DNA of 20,890 nucleotides from Acidilobaceae archaeon (GTDB lineage: Archaea; Thermoproteota; Thermoprotei_A; Sulfolobales; Acidilobaceae). Positions within the stretch are counted from its first letter, which is position 1; the number at the start of each line of letters is the position of its first letter. Location of the stretch: NCBI GenBank assembly GCA_026985385.1, contig JALSQM010000005.1:1-20890 (forward strand). Direction: 5' to 3'. Made by a program: the position numbers and the translations under genes. Below the pieces are notes generated by a model. The model ran no database searches. It had not been told where the DNA came from and saw only the letters and a program-made list of their open reading frames with translations. This document shows, one piece after another, positions 15,458 through 20,890 of the stretch.

Positions 15458-16032
15458 GGCCTAGAATGTACGTGAGGGTGCCCCCCGAGAGGTTGGGGGT
15501 CGTCATAGGTGAGGGGGGCAGGAACAAGCTCGAGATCATGAGGAGGACTGGGACGGTCATAACGGTTGATAGTGAGAACTCGATAGTTATCGTGGAGCCC
15601 GAGTCCCCCCAGACACCGCCCTACAACGTCATGAAGGCAGCCGAGGTCGTTAAGGCTATAGCGCTGGGGTTCCCCCTGGAGAAGGCCCTCAGACTCCTAG
15701 ACGAGGACCAGGTCCTCGTGGTGATCGATCTCAAGCAGAGGGTGGGCGACTCACCCAACCACCTGAGGAGGGTTAAGGCTAGGATCATAGGTGAGGGGGG
15801 TAGAGCCCGTAGGACTATAGAGCAGATGACGGGGGTCGACATGGTGGTAGGGGACTACCATGTAGCGATCATAGGCGAGTACGAGAGGGCTATGGCTGCC
15901 AAGGAGGCCGTCGAGATGCTCATAGAGGGTAGGATGCACAGCACGGTCTACAGGCACCTAGACAGGTTGATGAGGGAGGTAAAGAGGAGGGAGCGCCTCC
16001 GCCTCTGGGGCCTGGGTGAGGGCGAGCTCTAG
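15439..16032 (+). CDS. KH-domain RNA-binding protein, Dim2/Pno1 family
   Basis: The eukaryotic counterpart Dim2/Pno1 binds near the 3' end of small-subunit rRNA during maturation. The archaeal protein binds aIF2alpha and RNA in characterised species. The 197 residues contain two KH modules: VVIGEGGRNKLEIMRRTG (GxxG at 24-27) and RIIGEGGRARRTIEQMTG (GxxG at 119-122). A basic C-terminal helix follows (RHLDRLMREVKRRERLR). The start is ATG 15439, eight bases after GAGGGGTGAG and within the end of rio1. It completes the aIF1A-RIO1-KH operon. Its TAG stop interlocks with the TAG of the convergent PfpI gene through the 4-bp palindrome CTAG. Confidence 0.94.
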   Translation: MSGQPVRPRMYVRVPPERLGVVIGEGGRNKLEIMRRTGTVITVDSENSIVIVEPESPQTPPYNVMKAAEVVKAIALGFPLEKALRLLDEDQVLVVIDLKQRVGDSPNHLRRVKARIIGEGGRARRTIEQMTGVDMVVGDYHVAIIGEYERAMAAKEAVEMLIEGRMHSTVYRHLDRLMREVKRRERLRLWGLGEGEL

Positions 16033-16565
16033 TCCTTGGGGTATGGGGCTAGTAGCCCCCTCTTCTCCAGGATCCTCATGAACTCCCTCATCCAGAGGGG
16101 TATATCGGGGGGGTATCTAGCGGTCACAAGGTTCCCATCGACAACCACCGGCTCGTCCACCCACTTGGCGCCAGCCGCCTCTAGGTCGTCCCTTATGCCC
16201 CAGTAGCTCGTGAGCCTCCTACCGGCGACCACGCGGGCAGTTATAAGCAGCTGGGGCCCGTGGCATATTGCAGCCACGGGTTTATCCTCCTCGAAGAAGT
16301 GCCGTACCACCTCGCCCGCGCGTGGGTGTACTCGAGCCCTCTCAGGCCCCCTCCCCCCGGGGAGTACTAGGGCGTCGAACTCCCTCGGGTCGACCTCGTC
16401 TAGGCTCGCGCCGGCCTCAACGCTATAGCCGTGCTTACCTGTCACCCTCCCCTTCTCGGGGGCGGCTATTACAACGTAGAAGCCAGCCTCCAGGAGGCGG
16501 TAGTAGGGGTAGAGCAACTCTATGTCCTCGAACCCCTCCCCCGTGATAATCAACGCCTTAGGCAT
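16029..16565 (-). CDS. DJ-1/PfpI-family protein (intracellular protease/glyoxalase-like)
   Basis: The product is a 178-residue class I glutamine-amidotransferase-like protein. The nucleophile elbow AICHGPQLL places C101-H102 as in archaeal PfpI (C100-H101), and the N-terminus carries the acidic residues GFEDIE (E12/E15). VLPGGRGPE, KHGYSVEA and LTSYWGIRDDLEAAGA are also family signatures. Pyrococcus relatives form hexamers and have been reported as proteases or as glyoxalase III/deglycase-like enzymes, so activity here is uncertain. The start is ATG 16565. A monocistronic transcript is likely, with a possible TATA at 16602-16609. It is convergent with, and overlaps by 4 bp, the KH gene. Confidence 0.93.
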   Translation of the reverse strand: MPKALIITGEGFEDIELLYPYYRLLEAGFYVVIAAPEKGRVTGKHGYSVEAGASLDEVDPREFDALVLPGGRGPERARVHPRAGEVVRHFFEEDKPVAAICHGPQLLITARVVAGRRLTSYWGIRDDLEAAGAKWVDEPVVVDGNLVTARYPPDIPLWMREFMRILEKRGLLAPYPKD

Positions 16566-16601
16566 AGCACCCCACCGCCAACCCTAGAAGAGGGCCTCCA
16601 G

Positions 16602-16609
16602 CTTTTCAG
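16602..16609 (-). promoter_or_regulatory. Possible TATA-like element for the PfpI gene
   Basis: The minus strand reads CTGAAAAG about 40 bp before ATG 16565. It is an A-rich patch in an otherwise GC-rich 155-bp divergent intergenic region. Confidence 0.35.
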
Positions 16610-16678
16610 TCTTACACCCTCGGGAGGAGGAAGCCCTCCAAGATGTGCGACCAGGCGTTGCCCCGGCTATGCCTAGGG

Positions 16679-16684
16679 TTAATA
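16679..16684 (+). promoter_or_regulatory. TATA-like element for the ABC exporter operon
   Basis: TTAATA, within GGGTTAATACCC, lies ~40 bp before GTG 16721. Its position supports the GTG start rather than the longer open frame, whose first ATG at 16643 would lie upstream of the promoter. Confidence 0.5.
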
Positions 16685-16720
16685 CCCGGCTCTAGGCCGT
16701 GTGCGGGGGGCTATCGGGGA

Positions 16721-17488
16721 GTGCCTGGGGAAGCTGTCGTACTAGACGGTGTCTGGAAAGTCTACCCGGGGGGAGTGACCGCGCTGAGGGGGCTTAGTAT
16801 GCGCGTCAACTTCGGGGAGGTGGTCGCGCTCGCGGGCCCGAATGGCGCGGGTAAGACTACCGCTATGAGGATCATCGCCGGGCTACTCACCCCAACGAGG
16901 GGGGTGGTGAGCGTTGCAGGCGCTAACCCCCGGGCGGCCGGCGTGGGGCTTAGGAGGATCCTCGGCTACCTACCCGAGGACGCGGGCGTCTACAGGAGGA
17001 TGAGGGGGATAGAGTACCTCCGCTTCACCGCGAGCCTCTACACCGGCGACCCCCGGGAGAGGGAGGAGATGATTAGGAGGGCAGTTGAGATATCGGGCCT
17101 CGGATGGGAGGACCTCAACAGGCCTATGGGGGAGTATAGTAAGGGTATGAAGAGGAGGATCCTGGTCGCAAGGGTCCTCATGACTAACCCTAGGATAGTG
17201 TTGATGGACGAGCCCACCGCGGGCGTGGACGTGGAGCACGCTGTGGCCATACGCGGCCTCCTACGCCGGTGGGCCCATGAGCGTGGAGCCGCCGTCCTCT
17301 TCTCCAGCCACAACCTCATGGAGGTGGATGTGGTCGCCGATAGGGTCTATATCGTGAGTGGGGGCAGGGTGATCGCTGAGGGGAGGCCCCAGGATCTCAA
17401 GGAGGAGTTCAAGGCCGAGACCCTCGAGGAGGTCTACCTCAAAGCAATTAAATCCCCCGCCCCGGGGGGCGTCGTCAATGCCGGGTAG
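16721..17488 (+). CDS. ABC transporter ATP-binding protein (ABC-2 exporter type)
   Basis: This 255-residue ATPase powers the adjacent permease. It shows Walker A GPNGAGKTT (39-47), a signature helix with YSKGMKRR (139-146), Walker B IVLMDEPTAG (159-168) and the switch His in SSHNL (H197). Its C-terminus is short, as in Na+/drug/antibiotic exporters (NatA/CcmA-like). The YSKGM signature instead of LSGGQ is common in this subfamily. The frame is open from 16643, but that segment is atypical and overlaps the promoter region, so I chose GTG 16721, just before AVVLDGVWKVYPGG. It overlaps the permease gene by 11 bp. The transported substrate is unknown. Confidence 0.93.
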   Translation: MPGEAVVLDGVWKVYPGGVTALRGLSMRVNFGEVVALAGPNGAGKTTAMRIIAGLLTPTRGVVSVAGANPRAAGVGLRRILGYLPEDAGVYRRMRGIEYLRFTASLYTGDPREREEMIRRAVEISGLGWEDLNRPMGEYSKGMKRRILVARVLMTNPRIVLMDEPTAGVDVEHAVAIRGLLRRWAHERGAAVLFSSHNLMEVDVVADRVYIVSGGRVIAEGRPQDLKEEFKAETLEEVYLKAIKSPAPGGVVNAG

Positions 17489-18749
17489 GGTGGCGGCGCT
17501 AGCCTCGAAGGAGGTTCGAGAGCTCCTCCGCGAGAGGCTTGTCCTCGTCGGGATGGTTATAATGCCGGCCCTAATAATGATACTCCTCGGCGGGCTCGAG
17601 GGCGCCGCCATTCACAAGACCGTAGAGGAGACCGGCAGGCCCCTCCACGTAGCCATAGTCTTCAAGGGCGCCCCCACCCGGGAGGATCTAGCCCTAGCCT
17701 CACTCATAGCAAAGGCCACGGGCTTCCAGCTAGCAGGGATCCTCCAGGGGAGCCCCCTGCAGCTCCTCTCGAAGGGCTTCGACGGAGTCATAGTCCTGGA
17801 GCCCGGCGCGGCCTCTAACATCTCCCAGGGCCTGCCCGTCTCAGCTTCCATCTACGTCTCCACGGGATCCCTCGGGCCCTCAGCCACTAGCCTCTACCGG
17901 AGGGTTGAGGGGGCCCTCTCCAGGGCCCTCCAGGGCGTCGTAGCGGCTAGGGTTAGAGCGGTGCTGCCACACGCTACCCCGGGGTTCCTCTCGAACCCCG
18001 TCAGGGCTGAGGGGGTGATAGTCTCGTGGGGCAGGGAGATACCAGTGGAGAAGTACGCGGGCTACCTCCTCTCCCTCTACGCCGCCCCCCTAGCCCTGTT
18101 GATCCTGATAACCTCGGCGACGCAGGTGGGGGCGATAAGCATAGGGCTGGAGAGGGAGGCTAGAACCCTCGAGATGCTTCTAGCCTCCCCGGTGACATCC
18201 AGTGAAATAGTGGTCTCGAAGATCCTCGGCGTGTCGGCGATCACACTCCTCGGAGCCGCCAGCTTCGGCGTCGGCTTAGCGGTCTACTACAAGCTAGCAG
18301 TTAGGGCCCTCGGGGGGCTAGGGTTGAGCATAGGCGTCGGCCTCACGGCCCCGCATGTGGCAGTAGCGGCTATCGTCGTGGCCGCGAGCCTCTATGTCGC
18401 AGCCCTGCTCGGCCTCGTGCTAGGCCTTGGAGCCGAGGACGTCCGAGGCGCTCAGATGGTGGCGAATTACCTCGGCTTCCTACTCCTAGCACCCTACATA
18501 CTCGTGTTCCTGGGGCTCCCCCTACTGCCCAGCGGGCCCTCCACCGCCCTGCTCCTGGATCCCCTCTACCCCCCGCTACCAGCGGTTGTGGGGGTCTACC
18601 TCTCCAGGCCCCAACTACTCTTTGAGGCGCTAGCAGCCGAGGCGGCCCACATAGTCGCCTGGACTCTAGTAGCAGTGAAGCTCCTCGAGCCAGAAAGGCT
18701 TGTAGCCGGTATCCGCCTAGGCTTCCTCCTCCGGGGGAGGCGCACCTAA
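17478..18749 (+). CDS. ABC-2 type transporter permease (NatB-like)
   Basis: The product is a 423-residue integral membrane protein partnering the upstream ATPase. TM1 lies at ~21-45 (VLVGMVIMPALIMILLGG). A ~150-residue extracytoplasmic domain follows (~46-192). About five hydrophobic segments come next, near 194-224, 248-272, 292-318, 330-350 and 383-402. Between them, EREARTLEMLLASPVTSSE (225-243) is the typical ABC-2 coupling element. The layout matches NatB/YhaP-like exporters. The start is ATG 17478 inside the end of the ATPase gene. Which molecule it exports is unknown; Na+, lipid or peptide are all possible. The phosphorylase gene follows after 43 bp. Confidence 0.92.
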   Translation: MPGRVAALASKEVRELLRERLVLVGMVIMPALIMILLGGLEGAAIHKTVEETGRPLHVAIVFKGAPTREDLALASLIAKATGFQLAGILQGSPLQLLSKGFDGVIVLEPGAASNISQGLPVSASIYVSTGSLGPSATSLYRRVEGALSRALQGVVAARVRAVLPHATPGFLSNPVRAEGVIVSWGREIPVEKYAGYLLSLYAAPLALLILITSATQVGAISIGLEREARTLEMLLASPVTSSEIVVSKILGVSAITLLGAASFGVGLAVYYKLAVRALGGLGLSIGVGLTAPHVAVAAIVVAASLYVAALLGLVLGLGAEDVRGAQMVANYLGFLLLAPYILVFLGLPLLPSGPSTALLLDPLYPPLPAVVGVYLSRPQLLFEALAAEAAHIVAWTLVAVKLLEPERLVAGIRLGFLLRGRRT

Positions 18750-18792
18750 AAGGATCTGGGCTAGCATAACCCGGCCCCGGGGTGCCCGTGGA

Positions 18793-19530
18793 GTGGCTCC
18801 CATAGTGCCGCAGCACATTAAGGCGGGGCCCGGCGACGTTGCTGAGAGGGTAGTAGTTGTCGGGGACCCCGCCCGCGCTAGGATGATCGCTGGAATGCTC
18901 GACAACGCTAGACTCGTAAATGAGAATAGGGGGCTCCTAGTCTACACGGGCTCCTACAGGGGAGTTAATGTGAGCGTTGCAGTCCACGGGATCGGAGCGC
19001 CCAGTGCAGCAATTGTATTCGAGGAGTTGGCGGCGCTGGGCGCGAAGTACATGGTAAGGCTGGGCACCTGCGGGGGCCTCGTTGAGGACCTGGACATAGG
19101 CGATTTCGTCGTGGCCTCTGGGGCCGCCTACAACCCTGGAGGCCTCATGGCGCAGTACTTCGGAGGTATATGCCCCGCCGCGAGCCCCGATCCAGGGCTC
19201 ACACTCGCCCTCTACAGGGAGGCATCGAGGAGGGGGCGGGCGATACTAGCTCCAGTCTACAGTAGCGACGCATTCTACGCAGAGGATCCGGAGCTCGCGA
19301 GGAGGCTCTCGAGGCTGGGCTACAAGGCGATCGAGATGGAGGTGGCAGCGCTCTACTCGATATCTCACATGAGGGGCTTCAAGGCCTCGGCGCTTCTGGT
19401 AGTCTCCGATAACCTGGTCGTGCCAGGCAAGGAGAGGCTCAGGGGCCACGAGGAGCTCAGGGCTTACCTGGAGAGGGCGGCTGAGGCCGTGCTTGAGGCC
19501 CTCTCAAGCGTTAGTGGGGCGTCACCCTAG
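18793..19530 (+). CDS. Purine nucleoside / 5'-methylthioadenosine phosphorylase (hexameric PNP family)
   Basis: This enzyme cleaves purine nucleosides or MTA with phosphate to give base plus (methylthio)ribose-1-phosphate, in purine and methionine salvage. In 245 residues it shows VVGDPARAR (phosphate site, 22-30), NENRGLLVYTG, HGIGAPSAAIVFEEL, VRLGTCGGL, SSDAFYAED, EMEVAALY (E181, E183) and VVSDNLV. From memory the pattern closely resembles the Sulfolobus solfataricus MTA phosphorylase. The substrate choice (inosine, adenosine or MTA) cannot be fixed. The start is GTG 18793, about nine bases after GGGGTG. It follows the permease by 43 bp and may be cotranscribed or driven from a weak A/T patch near 18763. 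Confidence 0.93.
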   Translation: MAPIVPQHIKAGPGDVAERVVVVGDPARARMIAGMLDNARLVNENRGLLVYTGSYRGVNVSVAVHGIGAPSAAIVFEELAALGAKYMVRLGTCGGLVEDLDIGDFVVASGAAYNPGGLMAQYFGGICPAASPDPGLTLALYREASRRGRAILAPVYSSDAFYAEDPELARRLSRLGYKAIEMEVAALYSISHMRGFKASALLVVSDNLVVPGKERLRGHEELRAYLERAAEAVLEALSSVSGASP

Positions 19531-19557
19531 GCAGTGGGCGTCGCTACCCCTGGAACC

Positions 19558-19606
19558 ATGCAATGGGATACAGTATGCGGCCCCTAGAGGGCCTTGTTTA
19601 TTGCAT
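19558..19606. repeat. Nested inverted repeat upstream of the PadR-like regulator gene
   Basis: ATGCAAT (19558-19564) and ATTGCAT (19600-19606) are perfect inverted copies enclosing 35 bp. Inside lie GGCCC-CTAGA-GGGCC (19579-19593), a clean 5-bp hairpin, and the small palindrome ATACAGTAT (19568-19576). The hexamer GGAACC also occurs directly at 19552 and 19608, bracketing the structure. It could terminate the phosphorylase transcript or be an operator for the regulator downstream. Confidence 0.5.
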
Positions 19607-19621
19607 CGGAACCACTAGGCT

Positions 19622-19629
19622 GATATACC
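19622..19629 (+). promoter_or_regulatory. TATA-like element for the PadR-like gene, leaderless transcript predicted
   Basis: GATATACC is centred ~27 bp before ATG 19652, so transcription should begin at or next to the start codon. No Shine-Dalgarno is seen before the ATG, which agrees with leaderless translation. Confidence 0.5.
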
Positions 19630-19651
19630 CTGGCACCTCGAACACCAAGAC

Positions 19652-20029
19652 ATGGAGGCCCCCAGGGAGGGTGCGGGGTTAGTGGCTCGGGATACTGGTG
19701 GAGGCCCCCTCCGAAGACTGGAGCGTAAGTCTACCACTGAGACGCTCTGGCTCTATGTGATAGCAGCCCTACTACTCGAGGGCCCCACCTACGCATATAA
19801 CGTGAGGAAACTCATATCAAAGCACTTCGGCTTCAAGCCCTCCACGATGACCCTCTACACTGTAATCTACAGGCTGGAGAGGGAGGGCTTCCTCAAGCGT
19901 AGGGATAACCTATACGAGGTAACGGAGAAGGGCCTAGACGCCCTAGAGGAGGGTGTAGAGCTACTGGAGGATAAGGTTCAGAAGCTCCGCAGAGCCCTAG
20001 CCAAGGCTAGATCCCAAGGATCCCAGTAG
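19652..20029 (+). CDS. PadR-like winged-helix transcriptional regulator
   Basis: The product is a 125-residue DNA-binding protein. The PadR-like core is LWLYVIAALLLEGPTYAYNVRKLI (33-55), a turn with FKPSTMTLYTVIYRLEREGFL (recognition helix, 61-81), then the wing KRRDNLYEVTEKG and a C-terminal dimerisation helix ELLEDKVQKLRRALAKAR. The first ~28 residues are a polar extension. The start is ATG 19652, supported by a TATA-like box 27 bp upstream and a leaderless arrangement. GTG 19682 is an alternative. PadR proteins are usually repressors that sense small molecules, often controlling exporters. The ABC exporter upstream, the ROK kinase downstream or its own promoter (nested repeat 19558-19606) are plausible targets. 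Confidence 0.85.
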   Translation: MEAPREGAGLVARDTGGGPLRRLERKSTTETLWLYVIAALLLEGPTYAYNVRKLISKHFGFKPSTMTLYTVIYRLEREGFLKRRDNLYEVTEKGLDALEEGVELLEDKVQKLRRALAKARSQGSQ

Positions 20030-20077
20030 CTCCCCGGGGCTCCATGGGATGTTGACGCTTTGGGGGCAAGGGTTCCT

Positions 20078-20890
20078 ATGAAGTGCGTGGCCGCAGTGGA
20101 TGTCGGTGCTTCCAAGATTAGAGTAGCCCTCTTCGACGGCTCCAGGATGCTTAGGAGGCTAGAGTCCAGCTTCCCCTCCGAGGGAGGGGCCGGGGCCCCC
20201 GCGGCCACGATAGTTAGGATGGCTAGAACCCTCCTCGGAGAGGGGGGTTGCAGCTACCTGGAGGGGGTTGGAGTAGCCTCGATAGGCCCCCTGGATCCCC
20301 GTGGGGGCGAGGTGAGGGGCGCCCCAAACGCTCCCATCAAGGACTTCCCCCTTAGGAGGCCCCTAGAGGAGGCCTTCGGTGTCCCCGTTATAGTAGCTAA
20401 TGACTGTAACGCTGGCGCCTGGGCGGAGTACGTGTGGGGTAAGGGCTCGGACTCTAGGAGCATGGCCTACATAGCCGTGGGGACGGGCATTGGGGGAGGC
20501 GTTGTTATAGGGGGCAAGCTACTCGTGGGCCCACGAGGCCTGGCGGCGGAGGTAGGCCATATAGTAGTCGACGTCGACTCGGTCCTACGATGCGGATGCG
20601 GCGCCCGAGGCCACTGGGAGGCCCTGGCAGGCGGGGCAGCAGTCCCGAGGCTAGCGAGGATCGCCGCCTCCCGCTGGGAGGGGCCGCGCACGGAGGCCTA
20701 CACCGAGGCTCTCGAGGGGGGGTTAACACCCGAGCGCCTCTACAGCGCCGCCCGGGAAGGCGATGCCTTCGCCCTCCACCTAGTGGATACACTCGCCAGG
20801 ATACACGCTGCAGGCATTGCAAGCGTGGCGGCAGTGTATGACGCGGAGAGGGTCTTCCTAGGGGGCGGCGCCCTTCTGGGAGGCTGGGAT
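20078..20890 (+). CDS. ROK-family sugar kinase (glucokinase/hexokinase-like), partial
   Basis: The 271 residues visible lack a stop, so the C-terminus runs off the window (typical length ~300-320). It has the ASKHA phosphate-1 motif AAVDVGASKIRVALFDG (5-21), NDCNAGAWAEY (sugar-binding and catalytic Asp region), IAVGTGIGGGVVIGG (phosphate-2), and the ROK zinc signature GHIVVD with CGCGARGHWEAL. A final glycine-rich FLGGGALLGGWD follows near the edge. Archaeal ROK kinases phosphorylate glucose and other hexoses with ATP. CGCGxxGHWE with His in place of the last Cys is, from memory, a common archaeal form. The start is ATG 20078; TTG 20060 in frame is less likely. It follows the PadR-like gene by 48 bp and is probably cotranscribed. 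Confidence 0.92.
   Translation, partial: MKCVAAVDVGASKIRVALFDGSRMLRRLESSFPSEGGAGAPAATIVRMARTLLGEGGCSYLEGVGVASIGPLDPRGGEVRGAPNAPIKDFPLRRPLEEAFGVPVIVANDCNAGAWAEYVWGKGSDSRSMAYIAVGTGIGGGVVIGGKLLVGPRGLAAEVGHIVVDVDSVLRCGCGARGHWEALAGGAAVPRLARIAASRWEGPRTEAYTEALEGGLTPERLYSAAREGDAFALHLVDTLARIHAAGIASVAAVYDAERVFLGGGALLGGWD

Noticed and set aside
16643..16720. Longer ABC ATPase start at ATG 16643
   Set aside because: The extra 26 residues are Cys/Pro/Gly-rich and unlike the family, and the TATA-like box at 16679 lies inside them.
17140..17170. Non-standard ABC signature YSKGMKRR
   Set aside because: This variant is common in ABC-2 exporter ATPases, so it is not a sign of loss of function.
20580..20635. 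ROK motif with His instead of the last Cys
   Set aside because: As far as I recall this form (CGCGxxGHWE) is usual in archaeal ROK kinases.
1..20890. CRISPR arrays, insertion sequences, integrases or toxin-antitoxin pairs
   Set aside because: No regularly spaced repeats, terminal inverted repeats with transposase, or recognisable small toxin/antitoxin genes were seen on either strand.

Overview
The window looks like chromosomal DNA of a hyperthermophilic archaeon, most likely a GC-rich Thermoproteota (crenarchaeote). The evidence is an information-processing gene set found in Archaea: archaeal-type AlaRS, NMD3, aIF1A, RIO1, a Dim2/Pno1-type KH protein and the diphthine synthase DphB. It also has a tungsten-type aldehyde:ferredoxin oxidoreductase, a Sulfolobus-like MTA/purine nucleoside phosphorylase and a ROK sugar kinase. 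AGG dominates arginine usage, TATA-like A/T cores lie 25-50 bp before many starts, and about half of the starts are GTG or TTG. No rRNA, convincing tRNA, CRISPR array, transposase or integrase was found. The species cannot be named from the sequence alone.

Layout. 1-7450 (minus strand): MBL-fold hydrolase, nitrilase-superfamily amidohydrolase, alanyl-tRNA synthetase, then a large secreted surface protein that runs off the left edge. 7524-8405 (plus): dphB, divergent from the MBL gene across a 73-bp shared promoter. 8402-10964 (minus): AOR followed by an overlapping PHP-domain phosphoesterase, whose stop interlocks with the dphB stop. 11079-11831 (plus): an unrecognised two-domain protein with a perfect palindrome near its expected transcription start. 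11939-12826 (minus): a 3-hydroxyisobutyrate-dehydrogenase-family reductase. 12911-16032 (plus): NMD3, a 304-bp non-coding gap, then the tightly overlapping aIF1A-RIO1-KH operon. 16029-16565 (minus): a PfpI/DJ-1 protein. 16721-18749 (plus): an ABC-2 exporter (ATPase plus permease), then purine nucleoside/MTA phosphorylase (18793-19530), a PadR-like regulator (19652-20029) and a ROK kinase that runs off the right edge.

How it fits together. The NMD3 / aIF1A-RIO1-KH block is a translation-initiation and small-subunit maturation cluster. The AOR operon is a ferredoxin-linked aldehyde oxidation unit. The right end combines an exporter, nucleoside salvage, a small winged-helix regulator and a sugar kinase.

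The most unusual points are: the surface protein, whose ~80-residue repeats each carry an N-glycosylation sequon at the same place; the AOR that lacks the first of four expected cluster cysteines; the operator-like palindrome beside a TusA-like domain without its cysteine; two convergent gene pairs whose stop codons interlock in 4-bp palindromes; and a structured, weakly cloverleaf-like stretch upstream of aIF1A. None of these alone proves a new system.
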